Origin: Pelagicoccus sp. SDUM812003
GTDB taxonomy: Bacteria; Verrucomicrobiota; Verrucomicrobiia; Opitutales; Opitutaceae
Reading direction: 5' to 3'
Length of the DNA: 64,000 bases
Assembly (NCBI RefSeq): GCF_031127815.1
Contig: NZ_JARXHY010000001.1
Coordinates: forward strand, 1 to 64,000
Part shown: positions 35,762-43,843 of the stretch, piece after piece
How the letters are laid out: every line of letters begins with the position of its first letter
How positions within the stretch are numbered: position 1 is the stretch's first letter
Notes under the pieces: model-generated
What the model was told of the DNA's origin: nothing
Database searches by the model: none
The model's input: the letters and a program-made list of their open reading frames with translations, nothing else
Position numbers and translations under genes: made by a program

Positions 35762-35775
35762 AGTAGTCAACTACT
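35762..35775. promoter_or_regulatory. putative TetR operator before the efflux adaptor gene
   Basis: AGTAGT-CA-ACTACT is a perfect palindrome 14 bases upstream of the adaptor ATG. It contains GTCAACTA, which also occurs at 35026-35033 in the TetR promoter, so one repressor could control both units. Confidence 0.55.
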
Positions 35776-35789
35776 AGCCTAATCCAGCC

Positions 35790-37046
35790 ATGAAAGATAC
35801 CAAAGAAACAAACGACCCCAAGCTTACCCCCCAGTCCGCGAAGCGCCCTCGTAGCCAAGGCGCTCGCTTTTGGTCGGCCTTTGCCGTCACCGCTGTCCTC
35901 GCGGGAGGAGTAGCCCTTTGGGCCTCGAAGGATTCCAACGAAGAGCCGCAATCCGCGACTGCGAGCCCTCCGCCTGCGCCGCAGGTTACGGTGGTGCCGG
36001 CTGAAGAGAAGCTCGTGGTGGCCAGAACCGAGCGACTGGGCCGTATCGCCGCCGTTGAGACCGTGGAGCTTCGACCGGAGGTTTCGGGCAAGATCGCTTC
36101 GGTGAACTTCGAGTCGGGTGAACGAGTTTCCAAGGGGCAGGTCCTTTTCGAGATCGATCCTAGCTCATACAGGGCCGCGGTCGAACGAGCCCAAGCGCGG
36201 GTGGCCCAAGCCGAAGCTCGGGCTCGGACCGCTCAGCGTGAAGCGGACCGCGCCAAAACGCTCTTTGAACGTCGAGCCATCTCCAGTGAGGAATCGGAGC
36301 TGCGCCAGTCGCTCGCCGCGGAAGCGTCCGCCGAGCTCCTGGCGGCCCGGGCGGAACTGGAAACCGCTCAGATCGATTTGGACCGAGCCTTCGTGCGCTC
36401 GCCCATCGATGGGCGAGTGAGCCGTGCCTATGTCACTCAGGGTAACCTCGTTTCGGGGACTCCCGGCGGGGCCACGCTCCTAACCACTGTTGTATCCACT
36501 GGAAAGGTACATGTTTACGTGGATGTGGACGAAGCGACCATTCAGAGGTTCCGACTCGCAAAGAGCAGGGGAGAGATCCTTTCGGACGAGAATGGAAACG
36601 TGCCAGTGGAGCTGCGTTTGGATCAAGATGACACGTATTCGTATAGCGGATATGTGGAATCGCTGGACAACCGCATCGATCCGGAGACTGGAAGCTTGAC
36701 GGTGCGGCTGCTCTTCGAGGATCCGGAGGAGATGCTTCTCCCGGGTTCCTTCGCTCGCGTGCGCATCCCGATCAGCGCCCAGGTCCCACGCATCGTGGTC
36801 AAGGAACAGTCTATCGGCACGGACCAAAGCCAGAAATTCGTGCTCGCCGTTCAGCCTGACAACACCGTGGCCTATCGAGCAGTTTCCCTCGGAGCCTCTC
36901 TGGGAGGCGAGCGGGTGATCACCGCAGGCCTGGAGCCGGGAGATCGCGTCATCGTGAACGGCGTACAGCGTGTGGGCCCTGGCATGACGGTTGAGCCTCA
37001 ACTGGCGTCGACCTTCCAAGAACCAATCGAAGTGGCAACGCGCTAG
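35790..37046 (+). CDS. RND efflux periplasmic adaptor (MFP)
   Basis: This 418-residue membrane-fusion protein links the RND pump to the outer-membrane channel. A cytoplasmic N-terminus precedes a single anchor helix at about 27-46 (WSAFAVTAVLAGGVALWA). The lipoyl/biotinyl halves (VSGKIASVNFESGERVSKGQVLFEIDP and IDGRVSRAYVTQGNLV) flank a short alpha-hairpin rich in Ala, Glu and Arg. Beta-barrel and membrane-proximal domains follow (LLPGSFARVRIP, VIVNGVQRVGPGM). The MexE/AcrA-like spacing and the order adaptor-pump-channel identify the system. Expression is probably TetR-controlled through the palindrome just upstream. Confidence 0.9.
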   Translation: MKDTKETNDPKLTPQSAKRPRSQGARFWSAFAVTAVLAGGVALWASKDSNEEPQSATASPPPAPQVTVVPAEEKLVVARTERLGRIAAVETVELRPEVSGKIASVNFESGERVSKGQVLFEIDPSSYRAAVERAQARVAQAEARARTAQREADRAKTLFERRAISSEESELRQSLAAEASAELLAARAELETAQIDLDRAFVRSPIDGRVSRAYVTQGNLVSGTPGGATLLTTVVSTGKVHVYVDVDEATIQRFRLAKSRGEILSDENGNVPVELRLDQDDTYSYSGYVESLDNRIDPETGSLTVRLLFEDPEEMLLPGSFARVRIPISAQVPRIVVKEQSIGTDQSQKFVLAVQPDNTVAYRAVSLGASLGGERVITAGLEPGDRVIVNGVQRVGPGMTVEPQLASTFQEPIEVATR

Positions 37047-37293
37047 CCGCCTTCTCAAATCCACCACCACAACAAAGCATCGCCAATTGTAGTTTCTCCT
37101 TTGCCGTAGGGCGGGGCGCCGAACCGCCATCTAGGATGAACTGTCGCCTCAACGCGGCGACCTACAGGTTTCAACCGAAGTGATGCTCTCCTAAATAAGT
37201 AACTGACACATGCGGGCGCTCCCTGACGCCCGCCGAGCTACTGCTTTGCCCGGATACAGGGGCATTGCGGCGCTGAACCCGGAGCCTTCTGCT
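37047..37293. repeat. intergenic hairpin-rich spacer inside the efflux operon
   Basis: The 247 bases between adaptor and pump genes contain two G+C-rich inverted repeats: GGCGGgg...CCGCC around 37108-37130, and GTCGCC-tcaacgc-GGCGAC at 37143-37161, followed by CTACAGG. Such hairpin pairs look like an extragenic palindromic repeat inserted in the operon. The frame upstream of the pump ATG opens at 37210 but is not supported. A GGAG at 37281-37284 serves the pump gene. Confidence 0.45.
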
Positions 37294-40200
37294 ATGAACT
37301 TCACGGACTTCTTCATCAAACGACCCATCTTTGCTGGGGTTGTATCCATAATTATATTTCTCGTGGGAGCGATCGCGCTCTTTCGATTGCCGATCTCGGA
37401 ATACCCCGAGGTCGTGCCCCCCACGGTGGTGGTGAGAGCCACCTATCCAGGGGCCAATCCTAAAACCATTTCCGAAACGGTCGCCGCTCCGCTGGAGCAG
37501 GCCATCAACGGGGTGGAGAACTCGCTCTACATGTATTCCCAGGCCACCAGCGATGGGGTCATGACGCTTACCATCACCTTTTCGCTGGGGACGGATTTGG
37601 ATACCGCTCAAGTGCAGGTGCAAAACCGCGTGGCTCAAGCCTTGCCGAAACTGCCGGAGGAGGTGCGGCGTCTTGGTGTGACAACTACAAAGACTTCGCC
37701 CGACCTGCTGATGGTGGTGCACTTGTCGAGTCCGGATGCTCGTTACGACGATATCTACGTGCGCAACTACGCCACCCTGCAAGTGCGCGATGTTCTGGCA
37801 CGCTTGCAAGGTGTAGGCGAGGTGCGGGTGTTTGGTTCCGGCGACTACGCCATGCGAGTATGGCTGGACCCGGACGAGATGGCGTCGCGCTCGCTAGTGC
37901 CGAGTGATGTGGTGGACGCCATACGCGAACAGAACGTGCAGGTGGCAGCCGGAGGGATCGGGCAGCAACCGCTTTCCGACACTTCCGACTTCGAGCTGCT
38001 GATCAACTCCCAGGGGCGGCTTTCGTCGGCCGAGGAGTTCGGAGAGATCATCGTCAAGTCTGACGCCTCCGGCAACGTGGTGCGCCTCGATGAAGTGGCG
38101 AGCATCGAGATGGGAGCCTCGCTCTATTCTCTGCGTTCCTTGCTCAACAACAATGCCGCGGTCGCCTTGCCGATCTCGCAGTTGCCCGGTTCTAACGCCA
38201 TCGCGGTATCCGACTCAGTGCGCGAAACCATGGCCAATCTCTCGGAGAATTTTCCGGAAGGGCTGCGCTACGACATCGTTTACGATCCGACTATTTTCGT
38301 ACGCCAATCGATCGACTCGGTCATCCACACCTTGCTGGAGGCGATCGCGCTTGTGGTGGTTGTAGTGATATTATTCCTACAAACCTGGCGGGCATCCATC
38401 ATCCCTCTGGTGGCGGTGCCCGTGTCGCTGGTTGGCACCTTCGCGGTGATGCTGGCCCTGGGCTTTTCGATCAACAACCTTTCACTCTTCGGTCTGGTCT
38501 TGGCGATCGGCATCGTGGTGGATGACGCCATCGTGGTGGTGGAAAACGTGGAGCGAAACATCGCCCTTGGATACAGTCCTTTCGAGGCCACTCGCCGAGC
38601 GATGAAAGAGGTGACCGGCCCGGTGATTGCCACTTCACTGGTGCTGGCGGCCGTTTTCGTACCCACCGCGTTTATCAGCGGATTAACCGGGCAGTTCTAC
38701 AAGCAGTTCGCCATCACCATCGCAATCTCGACCTTTATTTCGACCATCAATTCGCTCACCCTTTCACCGGCATTGAGCGCGATTCTCTTGAAAAGCCACG
38801 ATGCTCCCAAGGACGCTTTTTCGCGCTTCCTCGACGCCGCGTTGGGCTGGTTCTTCCGCCCTTTCAATCGCTTCTTCGAATGGACCGCTGGCAAATACGC
38901 TGCTGGGGTGGGACGTCTGATTCGGTTCAGCGCATTGACGCTGCTGCTCTACGGAGGGCTGTTGGCCTTGACTGGTTGGGGCTTCAAGGAAACGCCGACC
39001 GGGTTCATTCCCACGCAGGATAAGGGCTATCTCGTGGCCTTCGCCCAGTTGCCTGATGCCGCTTCGCTGGATCGGACCGATAGTGTGATTCGGGCGATGG
39101 GAGACATCGCCCTCGAACACCCTGGCGTGGCGAACGCAATTGCCTTCCCAGGTCTGTCCATCAATGGCTTCACCAATTCGCCTAACAGTGGCATCGTGTT
39201 TGTGGCTCTTAAGGATTTCGATGAGCGCGAGGGCCCCGGCATGTCAGGACAGGAAATCGCTCAAACCCTGCAGCAACGTTTCGGAGCCATCCAAGACGCC
39301 TATATCGCCATCTTCCCGCCGCCGCCGGTTCAAGGACTCGGCACCACCGCTGGCTTCAAGCTCTACGTTGAGGATCGTGCCGATCTCGGATTGGACGCCC
39401 TCTACGCCAGCGTGCAGGACCTCGTCGGAAAAGGCTACGCCTCGGGGCAGCTGACTGGTTTGTATTCAAGTTTCACTATCAACACGCCGCAGCTGCAGGC
39501 GGATGTGGATCGGGAAAAAGCCAAGCAGCAGGGCGTCGATTTGCGTGAGCTCTACAACACGATGCAAGTGTATTTGGGATCTCTATACGTGAACGACTTC
39601 AATCGCTTCGGGCGCACCTATCAAGTGGTGGCCCAGGCCGACGAAAACTTCCGCGACGAAGCGGAAGATATCACTCGACTGCAAACCCGCAATCGAAATG
39701 GCGACATGGTGCCGCTCGGAGCGTTGGTGGAGGTCAGCGAGACCTATGGTCCCGATCGCGTCATGCGCTACAACGGCTATCCCGCGGCGGAGATCAATGG
39801 AGCGCCCGCGCCCGGGGTCAGTTCCGGAACGGCGGAAGCCACCATCGCCGCTCTGGCGGAGCAGAATCTGCCCAAGGGGATGGCCTTCGAATGGACGGAA
39901 CTGACCTACCAGCAAGTGCTCGCGGGCAACACCGGTGTATTCGTTTATCCGATATCCATCCTTTTGGTGTTCCTTGTATTGTCAGCTCAATACGAGAGTT
40001 TTCGTTTGCCGTTCGCGGTCATTCTGATCGTGCCCATGGCCTTGCTCGCCGCCCTGACGGGCGTTTGGTTGACCCAGGGGGACAATAACATCTTCACCCA
40101 GATCGGCTTGATCGTGCTCATTGGCTTGGCGGCCAAAAACGCGATTCTGATCGTGGAGTTCGCTGCCCAGCGACGTTCGGAAGGGCTGTCACCGGTTGCC

Positions 40201-40485
40201 GCCGCGGTGGAGGCGGCCAAGCTGCGGCTACGTCCAATCCTGATGACCAGCATCGCCTTCATCGCCGGGGTTTCGCCGCTGGTCTACTCATCTGGAGCGG
40301 GGGCTGAAATGCGACGTGCCATGGGGGTGGCGGTCTTCTCCGGCATGATCGGGGTGACGGTGTTCGGCTTGCTGCTGACGCCTGTGTTTTACGTCGTAGT
40401 TGAAAAGCTAGGACGAACTAAAAAAGTAGAATCTAAAAACGAAGGCCCTCTGCCGGCAGGCGCTCAGGCAGAGGCGGGAGCATAG
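37294..40485 (+). CDS. RND-family multidrug efflux pump (HAE1)
   Basis: This 1,063-residue inner-membrane proton antiporter forms the trimeric pump of a tripartite efflux system. It opens with the canonical NFTDFFIKRPIFAGVVSI and has the two periplasmic loop domains of the HAE1 group. The proton-relay aspartates lie in transmembrane helix 4 (LAIGIVVDDAIVVVENVER). The helix 10-11 region contains GLAAKNAILIVEFA with the essential lysine. I start at the ATG at 37294, which gives the standard N-terminus. The closest well-known relatives are MexF/AcrB types exporting hydrophobic drugs. The C-terminal tail is alanine- and glycine-rich. Confidence 0.93.
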   Translation: MNFTDFFIKRPIFAGVVSIIIFLVGAIALFRLPISEYPEVVPPTVVVRATYPGANPKTISETVAAPLEQAINGVENSLYMYSQATSDGVMTLTITFSLGTDLDTAQVQVQNRVAQALPKLPEEVRRLGVTTTKTSPDLLMVVHLSSPDARYDDIYVRNYATLQVRDVLARLQGVGEVRVFGSGDYAMRVWLDPDEMASRSLVPSDVVDAIREQNVQVAAGGIGQQPLSDTSDFELLINSQGRLSSAEEFGEIIVKSDASGNVVRLDEVASIEMGASLYSLRSLLNNNAAVALPISQLPGSNAIAVSDSVRETMANLSENFPEGLRYDIVYDPTIFVRQSIDSVIHTLLEAIALVVVVVILFLQTWRASIIPLVAVPVSLVGTFAVMLALGFSINNLSLFGLVLAIGIVVDDAIVVVENVERNIALGYSPFEATRRAMKEVTGPVIATSLVLAAVFVPTAFISGLTGQFYKQFAITIAISTFISTINSLTLSPALSAILLKSHDAPKDAFSRFLDAALGWFFRPFNRFFEWTAGKYAAGVGRLIRFSALTLLLYGGLLALTGWGFKETPTGFIPTQDKGYLVAFAQLPDAASLDRTDSVIRAMGDIALEHPGVANAIAFPGLSINGFTNSPNSGIVFVALKDFDEREGPGMSGQEIAQTLQQRFGAIQDAYIAIFPPPPVQGLGTTAGFKLYVEDRADLGLDALYASVQDLVGKGYASGQLTGLYSSFTINTPQLQADVDREKAKQQGVDLRELYNTMQVYLGSLYVNDFNRFGRTYQVVAQADENFRDEAEDITRLQTRNRNGDMVPLGALVEVSETYGPDRVMRYNGYPAAEINGAPAPGVSSGTAEATIAALAEQNLPKGMAFEWTELTYQQVLAGNTGVFVYPISILLVFLVLSAQYESFRLPFAVILIVPMALLAALTGVWLTQGDNNIFTQIGLIVLIGLAAKNAILIVEFAAQRRSEGLSPVAAAVEAAKLRLRPILMTSIAFIAGVSPLVYSSGAGAEMRRAMGVAVFSGMIGVTVFGLLLTPVFYVVVEKLGRTKKVESKNEGPLPAGAQAEAGA

Positions 40486-40490
40486 GGAAA

Positions 40491-41915
40491 ATGGGAAAAC
40501 GAAACGTGAAAACGATAAACCTAACAATCGTCCTGGCTGGGTTGCTTGGCATGGCGGCCCCGTTGGGAGCCTTCGAAGTGGGGCCGAAATACGCCTCGCC
40601 AGAGGTGGGACTGCCGGAGTGTTTCGACTACCATCAGCAGGATCCGGCGGTCCCCACAGAACTGACGCGCTATTGGTGGACCCTGTTTCAAGACCAGGAG
40701 CTGGATCGCCTCATCGAGCTGGCGCTTTCCCAGAATCTCGATCTGCAAGCCGACCTGCAGCGAATCGCCCAAGCCAGAGCTGCTGTCGGGCAGGCACGAG
40801 CAGACCTATTTCCTCAGCTCGCTGTGGATGGTTTAGGCTCTAGGGGACAGAGTCTGGAAAGCAAGTATCGAGAAGTTGACTACGGTTTGCTCGAAGGGGT
40901 TTTGAGCTACGAAGTCGACCTGTGGGGCGGGGTGCGAAAGGGAACCAAGGCGGCGCGCTACGAAGCGTCGGCTCAGGTTTTTCAGCACCACGCCCTGCGG
41001 CTCTCCATTGCGGGGCAGGTGGCGAAAACTTGGGTTTTGTATCGAGCGACGCTGCGTGAAGAACAGATCGTGTCGCGAACGGTGGATACACGCCGAGACG
41101 CTCGCGATCTCATCGCGGATCGCGTTTCGCTCGGAACGGAAGCCGAATACGACCTAGCCCGAGCGGATACAGAACTCGCCACCGTGGAAGCGGACCTGGC
41201 GGAAGTCCGGCAGCGTCGCAAGCAGCTCGGAAACGCCTTGGCGCTTTTGCTCGGCAAGGCAGCTCCCGGATTTGCCAGCGAGCTCGCCGAGGTGGAGCGA
41301 TTGCCCGCCGCTCCCGAGCTGCCCGTGGCCGTGCCGGCGGAAGCTGTTTCTGCTCGGCCCGACGTGGCGGCAGCGGAGAGACAGCTTGCAGCGGCCGTGG
41401 AACGTATTGGCGTGGCTCGGGCGGCCTTTTATCCAAGCATTCGCCTAAGCGCATCGGGTGGCTGGGAAAGTGGCGAGCTCGATGACTTGATCGACGACGA
41501 CAATCGGATTTGGTCCTTTGCTCCGCAGGTTTATCTGCCTGTGTTTCAAGGGGGGCGAAACAAGTCGCGCCTCGCTCGAGCCCAAGCCCGTTACGCGGAG
41601 CAGGAAGCCCAGTTTCGACAGACGGTTTTGACCGCCCTGAGTGAAGTGCAGACCGCCCTGGATGCGGTGAGTCTGCTCGGCGAGCGCGAGCAAGCCACCG
41701 CTCGAGCGATCACCGCCGCTCGAAAAGCCGCGTCGCTCTCGCAGGTTCGTTACGATGAAGGATTTGTCAGCTACTTGGAAGTGGTGGACAGCGAGCGAAC
41801 CGCTCTCTCGGTGGAGCGTTCGCAAGTGGCGCTGCAGGCCTTGAAGCTGATTGAAACCATTAGTCTAATACAATCGCTCGGCGGAGGCTGGGAACTCCCC
41901 ACTGAAACCGAGTAA
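40491..41915 (+). CDS. outer-membrane efflux channel (OprM/NodT family) without lipobox
   Basis: The protein has 474 residues with two outer-membrane-efflux-protein domains forming the trimeric TolC-like tunnel. Family motifs include TRYWWTLFQDQELDRLIELAL, NLDLQADLQRIAQARAAVGQARADLFPQL and a repeated ..ARYAEQEAQFRQTVLTALSEVQTALD. Most OprM/NodT relatives are lipoproteins with a cysteine after the signal peptide (LxGC). Here the signal peptide ends LGMAAPLGAFEVGPKY with no cysteine, so the lipid anchor seems to be missing. It starts five bases after the pump stop and ends the operon before a terminator. Confidence 0.9.
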   Translation: MGKRNVKTINLTIVLAGLLGMAAPLGAFEVGPKYASPEVGLPECFDYHQQDPAVPTELTRYWWTLFQDQELDRLIELALSQNLDLQADLQRIAQARAAVGQARADLFPQLAVDGLGSRGQSLESKYREVDYGLLEGVLSYEVDLWGGVRKGTKAARYEASAQVFQHHALRLSIAGQVAKTWVLYRATLREEQIVSRTVDTRRDARDLIADRVSLGTEAEYDLARADTELATVEADLAEVRQRRKQLGNALALLLGKAAPGFASELAEVERLPAAPELPVAVPAEAVSARPDVAAAERQLAAAVERIGVARAAFYPSIRLSASGGWESGELDDLIDDDNRIWSFAPQVYLPVFQGGRNKSRLARAQARYAEQEAQFRQTVLTALSEVQTALDAVSLLGEREQATARAITAARKAASLSQVRYDEGFVSYLEVVDSERTALSVERSQVALQALKLIETISLIQSLGGGWELPTETE

Positions 41916-41925
41916 ACGACCCATG

Positions 41926-41953
41926 ATCCCCGTCGTCCGCGGCGGGGATTTTT
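41926..41953 (+). terminator. intrinsic terminator of the efflux operon
   Basis: ATCCCCG (41926-41932) pairs with CGGGGAT (41943-41949) around a 10-base loop and is followed directly by TTTT. It lies 10 bases after the stop of the outer-membrane channel gene. Confidence 0.8.
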
Positions 41954-42070
41954 CGCTTCGTAAGGGATCAGCGTTTGTACGATCGAGGGTGTGTGGATGA
42001 CGATGGCCGATAGAAGGTGAGTTTTTTGACCGGTTCTTACCGCCTTGGCGCGTTCCCCTTTTGAGCTTGC

Positions 42071-43210
42071 CTAGTCGTTTCGCTTGAAGAGGCGAAGGTA
42101 GGGCTCGAAGAGAAAAAGCCGGCCACGCTTGGCCCCGGTCATTTCGCGTAGTAGGCCACAGTCAACGAATCGCTCGATTAGCTTGTAGGCTGTGGGCTGA
42201 GAGACTTCGGCGGCTTTGGACACGACCTGGGCGTTGACCCAAATATTGGTGAATAGAAACTGAAACAGAGCAAGGCCTGACGTCGCTTGGGGTTTCCATG
42301 CTGAAATCTCAGCTTCCCAATGGTTCTTGAATTGAAGGATCAGGTTAAAGGTTTCGACACCTCTGGCCGCTGTTTCGCTAAGTCCATCTAAGAAGAAATG
42401 CAGCCAATCATCGATCGCGTTCTCTGTCCGCACGCGAGTCAGTCGATCATAGTACTCCTCTCGATTTCGTTCTAGATAGTCTGACAGGTAGAGTACTGGC
42501 TTTTTCAGAATCCTCTGAGAGACGAGATACAGAGGTACCATCAAGCGACCGATGCGTCCGTTCCCGTCGAGAAACGGGTGGATCGTTTCGAATTGGTAGT
42601 GCATGATCGCGACCTTTAGAAGCGGAGGCAGATGCAGCTCGCTGTTGTGGGCGAAGAGTTCCAAATCCCCCATCAGTTCAGGCACGTTCTCGTAAATGGG
42701 AGGGACGAAGCGGGCGTTTCCCGGATTTGAGCCTCCTATCCAGTTCTGGCTTCGGCGGAATTCGCCCGGTGTCTTATGCTCGCCTCTCACGCCGGACATC
42801 AAGGTCGCGTGGGCTTCTCTCAGCAAGCGAGTGGAAAACGGGAGGTCTACGAGGGTTGCGATCGCGGTGTCCATCGCTGCGATGTAGTTGTTTACCTCGT
42901 GCCAGTCGTCGCGTCGCTCCTCGACGATTTCCTCTTCGGGCAGCAATGCTTCCTCCATCTCGGTTTGGGTATCTTCGATGCGACTAGACTCTGTAGCTTC
43001 TTTCGCTACGTGCATGCGAACGAACAAGTCTAGGTTAGGTACGTATTCGGAGAACATGTCCAAGCGTCCGAGATTGCGGTCGGCGCGGCTCAACGCCTCA
43101 AGAACCTTAGGTTCATCGATTCGCCACGGTCGATTGATCAAGCTTGGTTCAAAGCTTCGAAAACCTGTCTGCATTAACCATTTGCCCGCCTCAAAATCAT
43201 GCATTCTCAT
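42071..43210 (-). CDS. Fic-family AMP-transferase with C-terminal winged helix
   Basis: This 379-residue protein carries the complete Fic motif HPFLDGNGRIGR (residues 211-222), so AMPylation (or a related nucleotide transfer) on a target hydroxyl is expected. An inhibitory-helix-type motif, SSRIED (residues 75-80), precedes the domain as in class II Fic proteins, though with Asp where Gly or Asn is usual. A C-terminal region, including VVSKAAEVSQPTAYKLIERFVDCGLL, forms a winged helix that could bind DNA. Two large palindromes in its own promoter are candidate autoregulatory sites. It is the leftmost gene before the recombination scar. Confidence 0.9.
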   Translation of the reverse strand: MRMHDFEAGKWLMQTGFRSFEPSLINRPWRIDEPKVLEALSRADRNLGRLDMFSEYVPNLDLFVRMHVAKEATESSRIEDTQTEMEEALLPEEEIVEERRDDWHEVNNYIAAMDTAIATLVDLPFSTRLLREAHATLMSGVRGEHKTPGEFRRSQNWIGGSNPGNARFVPPIYENVPELMGDLELFAHNSELHLPPLLKVAIMHYQFETIHPFLDGNGRIGRLMVPLYLVSQRILKKPVLYLSDYLERNREEYYDRLTRVRTENAIDDWLHFFLDGLSETAARGVETFNLILQFKNHWEAEISAWKPQATSGLALFQFLFTNIWVNAQVVSKAAEVSQPTAYKLIERFVDCGLLREMTGAKRGRLFLFEPYLRLFKRND

Positions 43211-43220
43211 GCTCTAACGC

Positions 43221-43240
43221 GCTTTCTTAATTAAGAAAGC
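43221..43240. promoter_or_regulatory. perfect 20-bp palindrome upstream of fic
   Basis: GCTTTCTTAATTAAGAAAGC is a perfect palindrome 11 bases upstream of the fic ATG. Its core is repeated 41 bases further upstream, about four helical turns away. It is likely an operator, possibly for the winged-helix domain of the Fic protein itself. Confidence 0.6.
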
Positions 43241-43263
43241 ACCTTATTTAAAAAAAAAGGCTA

Positions 43264-43279
43264 TTTCTTAATTAAGAGA
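43264..43279. promoter_or_regulatory. second palindromic operator-like site upstream of fic
   Basis: TTTCTTAATTAAGAGA is a near-perfect second copy of the fic-proximal palindrome core, differing at one outer position. Its centre is 41 bases from the first, placing both on the same face of the helix. Confidence 0.55.
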
Positions 43280-43396
43280 TCCCGCTATTTAAAAATTCGA
43301 AGTCTGGGTGAGGAGCGCCAGTTGCTTGACGAGATCGTAGTCAGACTGCTCTTGAGCAGAGTTCTTGGGGCCGAAGCGGCTTTGTTTCGCGATGCT

Positions 43397-43556
43397 GGTA
43401 GGCCCGCTCCGACTCGTTCACGAGCGAAGCGAGTACCGAGGCGAAAGCCGACAGCGTAGCGAACAACAGGCCTGACACCGAGGACATAAGTCCTTGGTTC
43501 GAGAGGTTCCTTTTCGGAACTCTTTCCCCCGCTGGACGGAGGGTTACTTTCGAGTT
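43397..43556. repeat. 160-bp tandem repeat, copy 1
   Basis: This is the first of two 160-base tandem units. It begins with the 3' end of a tRNA gene in reverse orientation (GGTAGGCCCGCTC, then GACTCG, with one C/G change relative to copy 2) and continues with an island-type sequence containing ACGAGCGAAGCGAGTACCGA. It differs from copy 2 at only a few positions over the first ~120 bases. The last ~35 bases are more diverged. Confidence 0.85.
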
Positions 43557-43716
43557 GGTAGGCCCGCTCGGACTCGTTCACGAGCGAAGCGAGTACCGAG
43601 GCGAAAGCCGACAGCGTAGCGAACAACATGCCTGACACCGAGGACATAAGTCCTTGGTTCGAGAGGTTCCTTTTCAAAACTCGGTCCACCGATGTACGGG
43701 TGGATGTTATCGAGTT
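43557..43716. repeat. 160-bp tandem repeat, copy 2
   Basis: This is the second 160-base unit, nearly identical to copy 1 for its first ~120 bases. It is followed in register by a partial third copy (43717-43736) that instead continues into a genuine tRNA 3' half. The exact 160-base spacing of the tRNA-derived core at 43397, 43557 and 43717 points to serial duplication or repeated integration at one attachment core. Confidence 0.85.
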
Positions 43717-43760
43717 GGTAGGCCCGCTCGGACTCGAACCGAGGACCAATGGATTATGAG
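43716..43760 (-). tRNA. tRNA(CAU) 3'-half, attachment-site remnant
   Basis: Read on the minus strand, this is the 3' half of a tRNA. It has the anticodon loop CTCATAA (anticodon CAU), a T arm CTCGG-TTCGAGT-CCGAG, the acceptor strand CGGGCCT, discriminator A and encoded CCA. The sequence 5' of the anticodon loop does not pair with it and has no D arm, so the 5' half is missing. This is the pattern left at one end of an integrated element. An intact tyrosine recombinase gene starts 84 bases away. Elongator Met and Ile(CAU) cannot be separated from half a molecule. Confidence 0.8.
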
Positions 43761-43843
43761 TTGGCCGATTCGTTACAAGTTCCGTCTCTAGGATTACAAG
43801 CCTTTCCAAGTGAAATGACTGTGAATCAAAAACTTAGGAGACG

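Noticed and set aside
43397-43716. CRISPR array
   Set aside because: There are only two long 160-bp units with no short repeat-spacer pattern and no cas genes.
43285-43809. 174-codon minus-strand open frame across the repeats
   Set aside because: It reads straight through both 160-bp repeats and the tRNA fragment, and its residues reflect the repeat DNA. No family is recognisable.
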